This document shows positions 38,442 to 46,978 of a stretch of 64,000 bases of DNA, one piece after another. Source of the DNA: Oleiagrimonas soli. Lineage in GTDB: Bacteria > Pseudomonadota > Gammaproteobacteria > Xanthomonadales > Rhodanobacteraceae. The translations under genes were made by a program, and so were the position numbers. A model generated the notes under the pieces. The model was not told the origin of the DNA, did not search any database, and saw only the letters and a list, made by a program, of their open reading frames with translations. The stretch is from the NCBI RefSeq assembly GCF_000761445.1, contig NZ_KN196470.1, forward strand, positions 2,170,861-2,234,860, in the 5' to 3' direction. The number at the start of each line of letters is the position of its first letter. Positions within the stretch are counted from its first letter, which is position 1.

Positions 38442-41141
38442 ATGTCCATCCGCTCGTTGCGGCCGGTGCTGGCCTGCGTTCTGCTCGGCTTCGGCTTCGT
38501 TGCCGTCCCGCCTTCCGTCCAGGCCAAGCCGCCTGCCGCTTCCGCGCACGAACAGGTGCTGCGCGCCACGCTGAAGAACGGCCTGCGCGTGGTCATCGTG
38601 CGTGACACGCTGGCGCCGATGGTCACCACGCAGATCACCTATCTGGCCGGCGGCTACGAGACACCCAAGGGCTTCCCGGGCACCGCGCACGCGCTGGAGC
38701 ACATGATGTTCCGCGACAGCAAGGGTCTGTCCGGCGCACAGCTCAACGAGATGACCGGCAAGATGGGCGGTCAGAACAACGCCTTCACCACCATGGACGC
38801 CACTCAGTACTACTTCGTGGCGCCGTCGGCCTACCTGGACGTGCTGCTGCACATCGAAGCCGCGCGCATGAACGGCGCGAAGCTGACCGAGAAGGACTGG
38901 AACCTGGAGCGCGGCGCGATCGAGCAGGAAGTCTCGCGCGACATCTCCGATCCGGGCTACCTCGCCTTCCAGGAAGCCGAGCGCACCCTGTACGCCGGCA
39001 CCGGCTACGCCGAAGACGCGCTGGGTTCGCGCCCGACCTTCGACAAGACCGACTCGAAGATCCTGCGCGACTTCTATCACCACTGGTACGTGCCCAACAA
39101 CGCCATCTTCGTGATCGTCGGCGATGTCGATCCGCAGGCCACGCTTAGCAAGGTCAAGCAGCTGTTCGGCGACATTCCCGAGCGCGCCACGCCGGAGCGC
39201 TCCGCCGTGGCGCTGAAGCCGTTCAAGCCCAGGATCATCACCAAGACCACGCCCGACGCCACCGGCTCGGTGCAGTTCATGTACCGCATGCCCGGCCTCA
39301 AGACCAAGGACGCGGCGGCGGCGCAGGTGCTGATGGACGTGCTCAACAACGCGCGCAGCCCGCTGTCCAAGTTGGCGGCGGACGGCAAGGTGCTCGACGC
39401 CGGCGCCGGCACGCAGACCTTCACCCGCGGCGGCATCGGCGTGGTCGAAGTGGACGTGCCCAAGGGCGGCGACGCCGAACAGGCGCGCAAGGACATGGAC
39501 GGCGTCCTCGACGCGCTGCGCACGCACGGCGTGCCGGCCGATCTGGTCGCCGCCGCCAAGCGCTCGGAACTGGCCGATGCCGAGTTCAAGAAGAACAGCG
39601 CGGTCAGTCTGGCCAGCGCCTGGTCGCAGGCGCTGGCCTGGCAGGGTCTGGACTCGCCGCAGCAGGCCGAGGAGCAGATCCGCAACGTCACCGTCGACGA
39701 CGTCAATCGCGTGCTGCGCGAGTATCTGAAACCCGATCAGCGCGTCACCGTGGTGCTGACGCCCAACCCCGACGGCAAGCGTCCGCCGCAGAGCGCCGGT
39801 TTCGGCGGCACCGAGAGCTTCGCCAGCAACGACAAGCTGGACGTGCCGCTGCCGAGTTGGGCCGAGAAGGCGCTGAACCGGCTGGAGATGCCGCACTGGA
39901 CGCTGCATCCGACGCAGATGAAGCTGGACAACGGCATCACCCTCATCGTGCAGCCGGAGAAGATCAGCAAGACGGTGACCGTCTACGGCCAGATCGACCA
40001 GAACGAGAACATGCAGGCGCCCGAGGGACAGAAGGGCGTCTCGCAGGTGCTGTCGGCGCTGTTCGACTACGGCACCGCCACGCTCGACCGCGACGCCTTC
40101 CACAAGGCGCTGGACGACATCGCCGCGCGCGCCTCGGCCGGCCCCAGCTTCACCCTGGCCGTGCCCAGCGCCGACTTCGACCGCGGCATGCAGCTGCTGG
40201 CCGACAACGAGCTGCACCCCGCCCTGCCGGCCAAGGCGTTCGCCATCAAGCAGCAGTCCATCGCACGCGAGCTGGCCGGACGCATGCAGTCGCCGCGCTA
40301 CAAGATGAACCAGGCGCTGAAGCGTGCGCTGCTGCCGAAGGGCGACGAGGCGCTGCGCGAAGCCACGCCGCAGAAGGTGATGAAGCTCACGCTGAACGAC
40401 GTGAAGAACTACTACGCCAGCACCTACCGTCCCGACATGACCACCATCGTGGTGGTCGGCGACGTCACTCCGCAGCAGGCCAAGGCCACGGTCGAGAAGT
40501 ACTTCGGCCAGTGGAAAGCCAAGGGCAACAAGCCTGTGGTGGTGCCGCACAAGGTGCCGCTGAATCCGGCGCACTACGAGGTCGTGGACAACCCCTACGC
40601 CTCGCAGGACACCGTGCTGATGGCGCAGAACCTGGACATGGACCTGAAGAACGCCGACCGCTATGCGCTGGACCTGGGTAACGACGTGCTCGGCGGCAAC
40701 GGCTTCGCCTCGCGCCTGATGGTCGACGTACGCGTGCGCCACGGCTACGCCTACGGCGCCAGCTCCGGACTCGACATCGGCCGTTCGCGCAGCATGTTCT
40801 ACGTCTACTACGGCAGCGACCCGCAGAAGGTGCCGATGGTGGACTCGCTGGTGCACAAGAACCTCGCCGCCATGCGCGACACGCCGGTCAGCGAGGACGA
40901 GCTGACCAACGCGCGCCAGTACGAGATCCGCTCGATCCCGCTGCAGGTGGCCAGCGTCAACAGCATCGCCCGTTCGCTGGCGACCTGGAGTATCCACGGC
41001 GAGCCGCTGAACCAGCCGATGATCGCCGCGGGTCACTATCTGAAGCTGAACGCCGAGCAGGTCCGGGCCGCCTTCCGCAAGTACCTGCGCCCCGACCGTC
41101 TGGTGCAGGTGGTGCTGGGTCCCGCCCCCAAGAAGCACTGA
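38442..41141 (+). CDS. M16-family zinc metallopeptidase (pitrilysin/insulinase type), exported
   Basis: 899-aa protein with a signal peptide (about 1-28, ending PPSVQA) and two pitrilysin-like halves. The first half carries the inverted zinc motif HALEH (in GTAHALEHMMF) with the downstream zinc Glu in LERGAIEQEV. The second half (from about residue 500) is the non-catalytic partner domain, with NPYASQDTVLM and RLMVDVRVRHGYAYG. Predicted periplasmic peptidase; substrate unknown. ATG 38442 follows GGGAG. A long hairpin follows the stop. Confidence 0.92.
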   Translation: MSIRSLRPVLACVLLGFGFVAVPPSVQAKPPAASAHEQVLRATLKNGLRVVIVRDTLAPMVTTQITYLAGGYETPKGFPGTAHALEHMMFRDSKGLSGAQLNEMTGKMGGQNNAFTTMDATQYYFVAPSAYLDVLLHIEAARMNGAKLTEKDWNLERGAIEQEVSRDISDPGYLAFQEAERTLYAGTGYAEDALGSRPTFDKTDSKILRDFYHHWYVPNNAIFVIVGDVDPQATLSKVKQLFGDIPERATPERSAVALKPFKPRIITKTTPDATGSVQFMYRMPGLKTKDAAAAQVLMDVLNNARSPLSKLAADGKVLDAGAGTQTFTRGGIGVVEVDVPKGGDAEQARKDMDGVLDALRTHGVPADLVAAAKRSELADAEFKKNSAVSLASAWSQALAWQGLDSPQQAEEQIRNVTVDDVNRVLREYLKPDQRVTVVLTPNPDGKRPPQSAGFGGTESFASNDKLDVPLPSWAEKALNRLEMPHWTLHPTQMKLDNGITLIVQPEKISKTVTVYGQIDQNENMQAPEGQKGVSQVLSALFDYGTATLDRDAFHKALDDIAARASAGPSFTLAVPSADFDRGMQLLADNELHPALPAKAFAIKQQSIARELAGRMQSPRYKMNQALKRALLPKGDEALREATPQKVMKLTLNDVKNYYASTYRPDMTTIVVVGDVTPQQAKATVEKYFGQWKAKGNKPVVVPHKVPLNPAHYEVVDNPYASQDTVLMAQNLDMDLKNADRYALDLGNDVLGGNGFASRLMVDVRVRHGYAYGASSGLDIGRSRSMFYVYYGSDPQKVPMVDSLVHKNLAAMRDTPVSEDELTNARQYEIRSIPLQVASVNSIARSLATWSIHGEPLNQPMIAAGHYLKLNAEQVRAAFRKYLRPDRLVQVVLGPAPKKH

Positions 41142-41148
41142 CATCGCG

Positions 41149-41182
41149 CCACGGCGGCCGCCACGATAGGCGGTCGCCGTGG
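41149..41182 (+). terminator. Long hairpin after M16 peptidase gene
   Basis: CCACGGCGGCCGCC / GGCGGTCGCCGTGG stem with a six-base loop. There is no T-run, so terminator function is likely but not certain. Confidence 0.55.
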
Positions 41183-41319
41183 GCTAGACCGTTCGGCAGG
41201 CGACTTTCGCCCCGAAAATCGGCACAATCGAAGCCGTGAGTCACGGTACACAGGGGATGTAGGCGCCGTCTTCCGCCTCTGACATTCCGTCGGAGACGGT
41301 CCACGTCGCCGATGCATCG

Positions 41320-43110
41320 ATGGCGAAACCGGCACGCACCACTCCGCTGTACCTACGCATGCTCTTCGCCGTGCTGGCGATCGCTGTGCTTTCGAACGCG
41401 TGGGCCACGCACGTCGGGAGCGCATCGGAACCGCCTGCTTTGCTGCACGGCGCCTGGCTTGCGGTACAGCCCGGAGACACCCCGGACCACGTACTGCAGC
41501 AGTCCGAACGAGGCGCTTTCCACGTCTTCGACACCCAGCGCCTGCAGACCATTCCCCGCAGCGATCTCGGCACCTGGGTCGTGCTGCAGCCCAGCGCGCC
41601 GGGACTGCACGGCCCTCGCGTACTCAGCATCCCGTCGCCGCCATTCAGTGCCGTGACGCTCTACGATCGCAACGGTCCGTTGAGCACGTCCTCGCCGACC
41701 GCGATCGGCCCGGCACTCGAAGCCCACGGTCGGATCGCCTTCGCGCTGCCGCCGCACTGGTCCAGCACGACGCCGATCCTGCTCAAGTTCGAGCCTTCGG
41801 AGAACCTGAACGCTCCGGTCCGCTTCGTGCTCGAGAGCGAATCCACGTTCCGACGCATCGACACCCTGTGGATCGTCATGGCCAGCGCCAGCCTGGCGGT
41901 GATGCTGGCGATGGCGCTGGTCGCGCTGTGCTTCTCGATCATGCTCGGCGACTCCACCTTCGCCTGGTACGCCGCTTACGTATGCAGCTACGCCGGCTTG
42001 CAGGCGGTGCAGACCGGCTTCGCGTTCGAGCCACTGCATCTGGCCTTCCTGCAACCCATTGCCCTGCCCCTCGGCGCTGCGCTGACCGCCGTGGCGCTGA
42101 TCAGTGCCGTGCTGTTCATGGTGCGCTTCTGCAGCCTGCGCCGGCATGCGCCCTGGCTGCGCGTGCTGCTGCTGGCCCTGGCGGGCATGATGGCGCTGCT
42201 GGCGGTGCTGCAGGCCACGGGCATGCCGTTCGTGCGCGACATCGTGCACGCGCTGTTCAATCCGCTGCTGGCGCTGTGCTCGGGCTTGATGGTGCTGGCC
42301 AGTTCGCTCGCGCTGCTGCGCGGTTCGCGAGCGGCGCTGTTCTTCCTGTTCGGCTGGCTGCCGCTACTGGTGTTGACCGCGCTGACCAGCATCCAGGTCA
42401 GCGGCGGCCTGGCGCATGTCGAATGGCTCAACGAAGCCAGCCTGGCCGCCGGCGCCGTCGAGGCACTGGTACTGGCGATCGGTCTGGCGGATCGCTCGCT
42501 GAACATGCGCCGCGATCATCATCTTGCGCGCGAACTGGCCGACAAGGATCCACTGACCGGCGTGTTCAACCGCCGCGGCTGGATCGACGCCGCGCAGAAG
42601 ATCATGCAAGACACCCAGCAGACGCACGCGCTGCTGTTCATGGACCTGGACCACTTCAAGACGCTCAATGACGAACTCGGCCACGGCGCCGGCGATCAGG
42701 CCCTGATCACCATGGCCGAGAACCTGGCCACCGAACTGCGCCCGCAAGACCTGCTGGGGCGCTTCGGCGGCGAGGAATTCGTCGCCATGCTGCGCGGCAC
42801 CGACAGCACCAACGCGCTGCTGGTGGCGCAGCGTCTGTGCCGACGCCTGCATCGACTGGAGATTCCACTCGATCACCGCGGCAACCTGCTGACCATCAGC
42901 ATCGGCCTGGCCACGCGGCGACCGAACGACACCCTCTCGACTCTGGTCGAACGCGCCGACGCCGCCATGTACACCGCCAAGTCGCGCGGCCGCAACCGCG
43001 TGGTCGACGAGCGTCAGGTGGAGACCTCGCGCCGCCCGGTACTCCGCCCGACGCGCGCGTTGTCGGACACCGAAGACGCATCGTCTCGGCGAAGCGAACA
43101 GCTGGGATGA
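41320..43110 (+). CDS. 7TM-DISM diguanylate cyclase (GGEEF)
   Basis: 596-aa inner-membrane enzyme predicted to make cyclic di-GMP. N-terminal signal/anchor (about 14-30), a periplasmic beta-rich sensor (about 40-175, 7TMR-DISM extracellular type), seven helices (about 183-395), then a cytosolic GGDEF domain (about 405-560) starting DKDPLTGVFNRRGW. The active motif is GGEEF (483-487). RPQD (474-477) lies five residues before it and is a correct product-inhibition I-site. The periplasmic module often binds carbohydrates, but its ligand is not visible here. ATG at 41320; transcribed alone. Confidence 0.9.
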   Translation: MAKPARTTPLYLRMLFAVLAIAVLSNAWATHVGSASEPPALLHGAWLAVQPGDTPDHVLQQSERGAFHVFDTQRLQTIPRSDLGTWVVLQPSAPGLHGPRVLSIPSPPFSAVTLYDRNGPLSTSSPTAIGPALEAHGRIAFALPPHWSSTTPILLKFEPSENLNAPVRFVLESESTFRRIDTLWIVMASASLAVMLAMALVALCFSIMLGDSTFAWYAAYVCSYAGLQAVQTGFAFEPLHLAFLQPIALPLGAALTAVALISAVLFMVRFCSLRRHAPWLRVLLLALAGMMALLAVLQATGMPFVRDIVHALFNPLLALCSGLMVLASSLALLRGSRAALFFLFGWLPLLVLTALTSIQVSGGLAHVEWLNEASLAAGAVEALVLAIGLADRSLNMRRDHHLARELADKDPLTGVFNRRGWIDAAQKIMQDTQQTHALLFMDLDHFKTLNDELGHGAGDQALITMAENLATELRPQDLLGRFGGEEFVAMLRGTDSTNALLVAQRLCRRLHRLEIPLDHRGNLLTISIGLATRRPNDTLSTLVERADAAMYTAKSRGRNRVVDERQVETSRRPVLRPTRALSDTEDASSRRSEQLG

Positions 43111-43132
43111 ATACGCGATATGCGCAGCGCGC

Positions 43133-43891
43133 CTAACGACGCGCCTTCGAGAGCAGACGCAAGATTTCCATGTACAGCCAAACCAGCGTGACCATCAACG
43201 CGAACGCGCCGTACCACTCCATGTACTTCGGCGCGCCTTGTGCAGTCGCCTGATCGATCATGTCGAAATCCAGCACCAGATTCAGCGCCGCAAGACCGAC
43301 CACCAGCAGACTGAAACCGATCCCCAGCACACCGGATTCGTGAATGAACCCGATTCCAGGCATGCTGGTGAAAGCACGCAGGCCGATGTCGACCAGATAC
43401 AACAGCATGATCGCCCCGGTCGCCCCGACCACGCCCATGCGAAACTTGTCGGTAACGCGAATCCAGCCCGCGCGGTACGCCACTAGCATCACCGCCAACA
43501 CGCCGAAGGTCAGTCCGACCGCCTGAAAGACGATGCCGTGATAACGCATCTCGAAGAAGGCGGAGATACCGCCCAGGGCAAAGCCCTCGGCAATGGCGTA
43601 CAGCGGCGCGGTGACACCGGCCCAGGATTTCTTGAACACCGTGACCATGGCCAGTGCGAAACCGACGAGCAGACCACCCCAGAGAAACGGCGTGATGCTG
43701 GCGATGGCGGTCTCGACCTGCCCTCCCGCCAGCGCGGTATCGAAACGGTTCCATGTCCAGTAGGCCGAAACCATACTCAGCACCAGCAACAGACCCGTCT
43801 TGGCCACCGTGCCGTTCATGGTCATGCGTTCGCCATCCGCGAACAGCCCCTGGAATGTCTTGTCGCGCAATACTGGATTGTTCGTACGCAT
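43133..43891 (-). CDS. Bax inhibitor-1/YccA family membrane protein
   Basis: 252-aa inner-membrane protein with seven predicted helices. The N-terminal RTNNPVLRDKTFQGL motif and helices such as LLYLVDIGLRAF, with late DFDMIDQATAQGAPKYMEWYGAF, match the YccA/TMEM-BI (UPF0005) family. Bacterial relatives interact with FtsH or conduct ions; the role here is unproven. The ATG at 43891 has AGGAGCAGAGGA upstream, whereas the 62 codons before it in frame overlap the promoter region of the divergent AlkB-like gene. It is convergent with the diguanylate cyclase. Confidence 0.88.
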   Translation of the reverse strand: MRTNNPVLRDKTFQGLFADGERMTMNGTVAKTGLLLVLSMVSAYWTWNRFDTALAGGQVETAIASITPFLWGGLLVGFALAMVTVFKKSWAGVTAPLYAIAEGFALGGISAFFEMRYHGIVFQAVGLTFGVLAVMLVAYRAGWIRVTDKFRMGVVGATGAIMLLYLVDIGLRAFTSMPGIGFIHESGVLGIGFSLLVVGLAALNLVLDFDMIDQATAQGAPKYMEWYGAFALMVTLVWLYMEILRLLSKARR

Positions 43892-44036
43892 TCCTCTGCT
43901 CCTGAACATCAAAAAGGCCGCCTTGGCGACCGTTGATCCTGCTGACAGGATAGTTGCAAGCTCCCATCGGAGCAGGATGCCGCTGACGCGGCCTCGGTGT
44001 AGGCTTGGACCATAGCATCGGACGGAAGTGCCCAGC

Positions 44037-45125
44037 ATGCGCGTTCGTGATTTCGGATATCTGGCCGTATTCCTCACCGCCGCCCTGCCACTGCTTGCAT
44101 GGGCGCTGATCCACCGCGACCTCGCACCGGATCTGGCCGCGTGGCTGCCGCTGGCGGTGGTCTACGGGGTGGTGCCGCTGCTGGACCTGCTGCTGGGCGA
44201 GGATCCGCGCAACCCCATCGACGATGCACAGGCGCAGCGCCTCGACGCGCAGCGCTGGTTCCGCGTGCTGACCTGGCTATGCGTGCCGGTGTGGCTGGCC
44301 CTGCTGGCCTTCTGCATGCGGCAGGCAACGACACTGCCATTGCATCCGCTGGGCCAACTCGGCTGGCTGCTGTCGACCGGCACCATCGGCGGCGTGCTGG
44401 CGATCAATGTCGCCCATGAGTTGATCCACAAGGCCGGCCGCCTGGAGCCCGTGCTGGGTGGCATCGCGCTGACCAGCGTGGGTTATTTCGGCTTCAAGAT
44501 CGAGCACCTGCGCGGCCATCACGTGCACGTGGGCACGCCTGAGGATGTCTCTAGCGCGCGTCTGGGCGAATCGGTGTATCCGTTCGTGCTGCGCGCCCTG
44601 CTGCGCAATCCGCGCGCCGCGTGGCGGCTCGAAGCCGAGCGCCTGCAGCGGCGTGGACAAGGCCTCTTCACGTGGCACAACGAGATGCTGCGCTGGTCGG
44701 CGCTGTGGCTGTCGATGCTGACTGCGTCCGCGCTCTGGGCCGGCCTCGCGGGCGCGCTGTTCTTCGTCGCACAGGGTCTGATCGCGGCGGCGACGCTGGA
44801 AGTCATCAACTACGTCGAGCACTACGGCCTGCGTCGCGCGCGCGATGCGCAGGGCCGCTACGAACGCGTCACACACTTGCATTCATGGAACGCCAGCCAG
44901 CGCCTCACCAACTGGCTGCTGTTCCAGCTGCAGCGGCATTCCGATCACCACGCGCACGCGCGACGGCGTTATCAGGTGCTGCGCCATCACGCCGACAGCC
45001 CGCAGCTGCCGACCGGTTACGCGGGGATGTTCGTGCTGGCACTGGTGCCACCGCTATGGCGCCGTCTGATGGACGAGCGCGTGCGCCACTTCAACGCGCG
45101 CAACGACCTCGGCGCGCAGGCCTGA
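44037..45125 (+). CDS. AlkB-like membrane non-haem di-iron hydroxylase
   Basis: 362-aa integral membrane oxygenase of the alkane 1-monooxygenase/fatty acid desaturase superfamily, with about six helices. All His clusters are present: HELIHK, EHLRGHHVHVG, VEHYG and LQRHSDHHAH (the LQRHSDHHA signature of AlkB). Expected to hydroxylate medium-chain alkanes or fatty acyl groups using electrons from rubredoxin, but no rubredoxin or rubredoxin reductase is in the window. ATG 44037 has GGAAG eight bases upstream; GTG 44028 overlaps that site and is less likely. Confidence 0.88.
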   Translation: MRVRDFGYLAVFLTAALPLLAWALIHRDLAPDLAAWLPLAVVYGVVPLLDLLLGEDPRNPIDDAQAQRLDAQRWFRVLTWLCVPVWLALLAFCMRQATTLPLHPLGQLGWLLSTGTIGGVLAINVAHELIHKAGRLEPVLGGIALTSVGYFGFKIEHLRGHHVHVGTPEDVSSARLGESVYPFVLRALLRNPRAAWRLEAERLQRRGQGLFTWHNEMLRWSALWLSMLTASALWAGLAGALFFVAQGLIAAATLEVINYVEHYGLRRARDAQGRYERVTHLHSWNASQRLTNWLLFQLQRHSDHHAHARRRYQVLRHHADSPQLPTGYAGMFVLALVPPLWRRLMDERVRHFNARNDLGAQA

Positions 45126-45134
45126 ACGCGGAAC

Positions 45135-45482
45135 TCAGCCCGGCGGCCACTGCATGCGGCGACCCGCCAGCAGATGCACGTGCAGGTGGTACACCGTCTG
45201 CCCGCCGTGCTCGTTGCAGTTGATCACCGTGCGGTAGCCGTCCTCGGCCAGACCTTCCTCGCGTGCATAGCCGGCCGCCGCCAGCAGCACCTTGCCGAGC
45301 AATGCGGCATCCTGCGGCGTGGCCGCATCCAGCGTCGCGATGGGCTGCTTGGGAATGAACAGCACGTGCACCGGCGCCTGCGGGTTGAGGTCGCGGAAAC
45401 CCAGCACCTCGTCGTCCTCGTAGACGATGTCGGCGGGAATCTCGCGGCGGATGATCTTGCCGAAAATGGTGTCGTTGCTCAT
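45135..45482 (-). CDS. hinT: HIT-family purine nucleoside phosphoramidase (HinT)
   Basis: 115-aa nucleotide-binding hydrolase. Begins SNDTIFGKIIRREIPADIVYEDDEVLGF, the standard HinT opening, and carries the triad YHLHVHLLAG. It hydrolyses AMP-lysine and similar nucleoside phosphoramidates. The ATG at 45482 overlaps the stop of the upstream GNAT gene (ATGA), so the two are coupled. The frame remains open far upstream, but that is only the shadow of the GNAT and recR genes. Confidence 0.93.
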   Translation of the reverse strand: MSNDTIFGKIIRREIPADIVYEDDEVLGFRDLNPQAPVHVLFIPKQPIATLDAATPQDAALLGKVLLAAAGYAREEGLAEDGYRTVINCNEHGGQTVYHLHVHLLAGRRMQWPPG

Positions 45483-45913
45483 CGGGGTTCTCCGGAATCC
45501 TTGGCGAAACGCTTGAACATGCCGACCGAGCCGGGCGCGCTGGGTCGGAAACCGAACTGCTCGTACAACCGCACGCCGGGCGGATCGGCGAGCAGCGACA
45601 CGAACACGCTGGCCGGTGCGCGCTCGCGCACGGCATCGCTCAGGCGCTGCATGATGGCGCGACCGAGACCGCGGCGCTGCAGATCCGGGTGTACCGCGAT
45701 GTCGATGATCTGCAGGAAGCAGCCGCCATCGCCGACCACGCGACCCATGCCGACCAGGCGCTCGCCCTGCCGCACGCACACGGCATGCCAGGTGCCGGCC
45801 AGCCCCTGCTCGGCCGCTTCGCGTGCGAACGGGCTCAGTCCCGCGGCGGCCCGCAGCGCCAGGTACTCGTCGACGCCCGGCGGCGTTTCCTGCCAGTGCA
45901 GCGCGGCGTCCAT
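45479..45913 (-). CDS. GNAT family N-acetyltransferase
   Basis: 144-aa acetyltransferase. Core signature IDIAVHPDLQRRGLGRAIMQRL with the acetyl-CoA loop, then VSLLADPPGVRLYEQFGFRPSAPGSVGMF near the end. Substrate unknown; small GNATs of this pattern act on amines or amino acids. It starts nine bases after recR, ends overlapping hinT, and so forms a recR-GNAT-hinT string downstream of dnaX-ybaB. Confidence 0.85.
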   Translation of the reverse strand: MDAALHWQETPPGVDEYLALRAAAGLSPFAREAAEQGLAGTWHAVCVRQGERLVGMGRVVGDGGCFLQIIDIAVHPDLQRRGLGRAIMQRLSDAVRERAPASVFVSLLADPPGVRLYEQFGFRPSAPGSVGMFKRFAKDSGEPR

Positions 45914-45921
45914 CGTCGCGG

Positions 45922-46524
45922 TCACTCCACCGCCTGGCGGCCGCCGAAGGCATGCGCCAGCGTGCTGCGGTCGACGTATTCCAGCTCGCCGCCCAGCGGC
46001 ACGCCGTGCGCGAGACGCGTCGCGCGGATGCCGGCGGCGCTGGCCAGGCGGCCGAGATAGTGCGCCGTGGCTTCGCCTTCCACGGTCGGATTGGTGGCGA
46101 TGATCATCTCGCTGATCTCGCCTTCTTCCAGCCGCGCGGCGAGCGCGTGCAGGCCGAGTTCCTCGGGTCCGGTGCCGTCCAGCGGCGACAGCCGTCCGAG
46201 CAGCACGAAGTACTGCCCGCGGTAACCGGTGGCCTGCTCGATCGCGGCCAGGTCGCTGGGCGACTCGACCACGCACAGGATGTGCGGATCGCGCGTGGCG
46301 TTGGCGCACACCGCGCAAACCTCGTCCTCGCTGAAATTGCGGCAGCGCGAACAGTTGCCGATGCGCTCCATGGCCTGCTCCAGCGCCGAAGCCAGACGCC
46401 GGCCGCCGCCGCGGTCGCGCTCCAGCAACTGGATCGCCATGCGCTGCGCGCTCTTGCCGCCCACACCGGGCAGGCAACGCAGCGCGTCGATCAGCTCGGC
46501 CAGCAGCGGCGAACTCGCGCTCAT
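45922..46524 (-). CDS. recR: Recombination mediator RecR
   Basis: 200-aa DNA repair protein working with RecF/RecO to load RecA. Seen: N-terminal helix-hairpin-helix [20 protein letters not shown], a four-Cys zinc finger ([16 protein letters not shown]), and the Toprim domain with [12 protein letters not shown] and the C-terminal [13 protein letters not shown]. The ATG at 46524 with GGAG upstream gives the normal length. Third in the dnaX-ybaB-recR order common in proteobacteria. Confidence 0.96.
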   Translation of the reverse strand: MSASSPLLAELIDALRCLPGVGGKSAQRMAIQLLERDRGGGRRLASALEQAMERIGNCSRCRNFSEDEVCAVCANATRDPHILCVVESPSDLAAIEQATGYRGQYFVLLGRLSPLDGTGPEELGLHALAARLEEGEISEMIIATNPTVEGEATAHYLGRLASAAGIRATRLAHGVPLGGELEYVDRSTLAHAFGGRQAVE

Positions 46525-46606
46525 GCCTTCACTCCGCCGTCGCGGACAGGACACCGATGCGGTATCGCCGTGGCGACACCGGCATGGATCGCGTGCAGGA
46601 TCGCCA

Positions 46607-46930
46607 TCAGAACGGCAGCTTCATGCCCGGCGGCAGGCTCATGCCGGCGGTCATGCCGCTCATCTTTTCCTTGCTGGCCTCGGCGACCTTGTTGACCGCG
46701 TCGTTGGTCGCGGCGGCCACCAGGTCCTCGGCCATCTCCGGGTCCTCGGCGAGCAGCTTGCGGTCGATCTGTACGCGGCGCACTTCGTGCGCACCGCTCA
46801 TGACCACGGTGACCAGACCGCCGCCGGCGCTGCCGGTGACTTCGAGCTGCGCAATCTCTTCCTGCGCACGCTTCATCTTTTCCTGCATCTGCTGGGCCTG
46901 CTGCATCAGCTGGCCGATCTGTCCTCGCAT
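46607..46930 (-). CDS. ybaB: YbaB/EbfC nucleoid-associated protein
   Basis: 107-aa DNA-binding dimer. [20 protein letters not shown] opens a long helix, followed by [17 protein letters not shown] and the C-terminal [18 protein letters not shown] tail of this family. It binds DNA in the nucleoid and is usually encoded between dnaX and recR, as here. Confidence 0.95.
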   Translation of the reverse strand: MRGQIGQLMQQAQQMQEKMKRAQEEIAQLEVTGSAGGGLVTVVMSGAHEVRRVQIDRKLLAEDPEMAEDLVAAATNDAVNKVAEASKEKMSGMTAGMSLPPGMKLPF

Positions 46931-46978
46931 GTTCCGGACCTCTCGTTCATTGTGGGATCGCGATGCGTCGAACGGCGC

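Noticed and set aside
38241-41144. Minus-strand open frame of over 900 codons opposite the M16 peptidase
   Set aside because: Antisense shadow; low-complexity Arg/Gly/Val/Leu content and no recognisable domain.
41320-43110. Degenerate (inactive) GGDEF domain because of GGEEF
   Set aside because: GGEEF is a normal active variant, and the I-site RPQD is in place.
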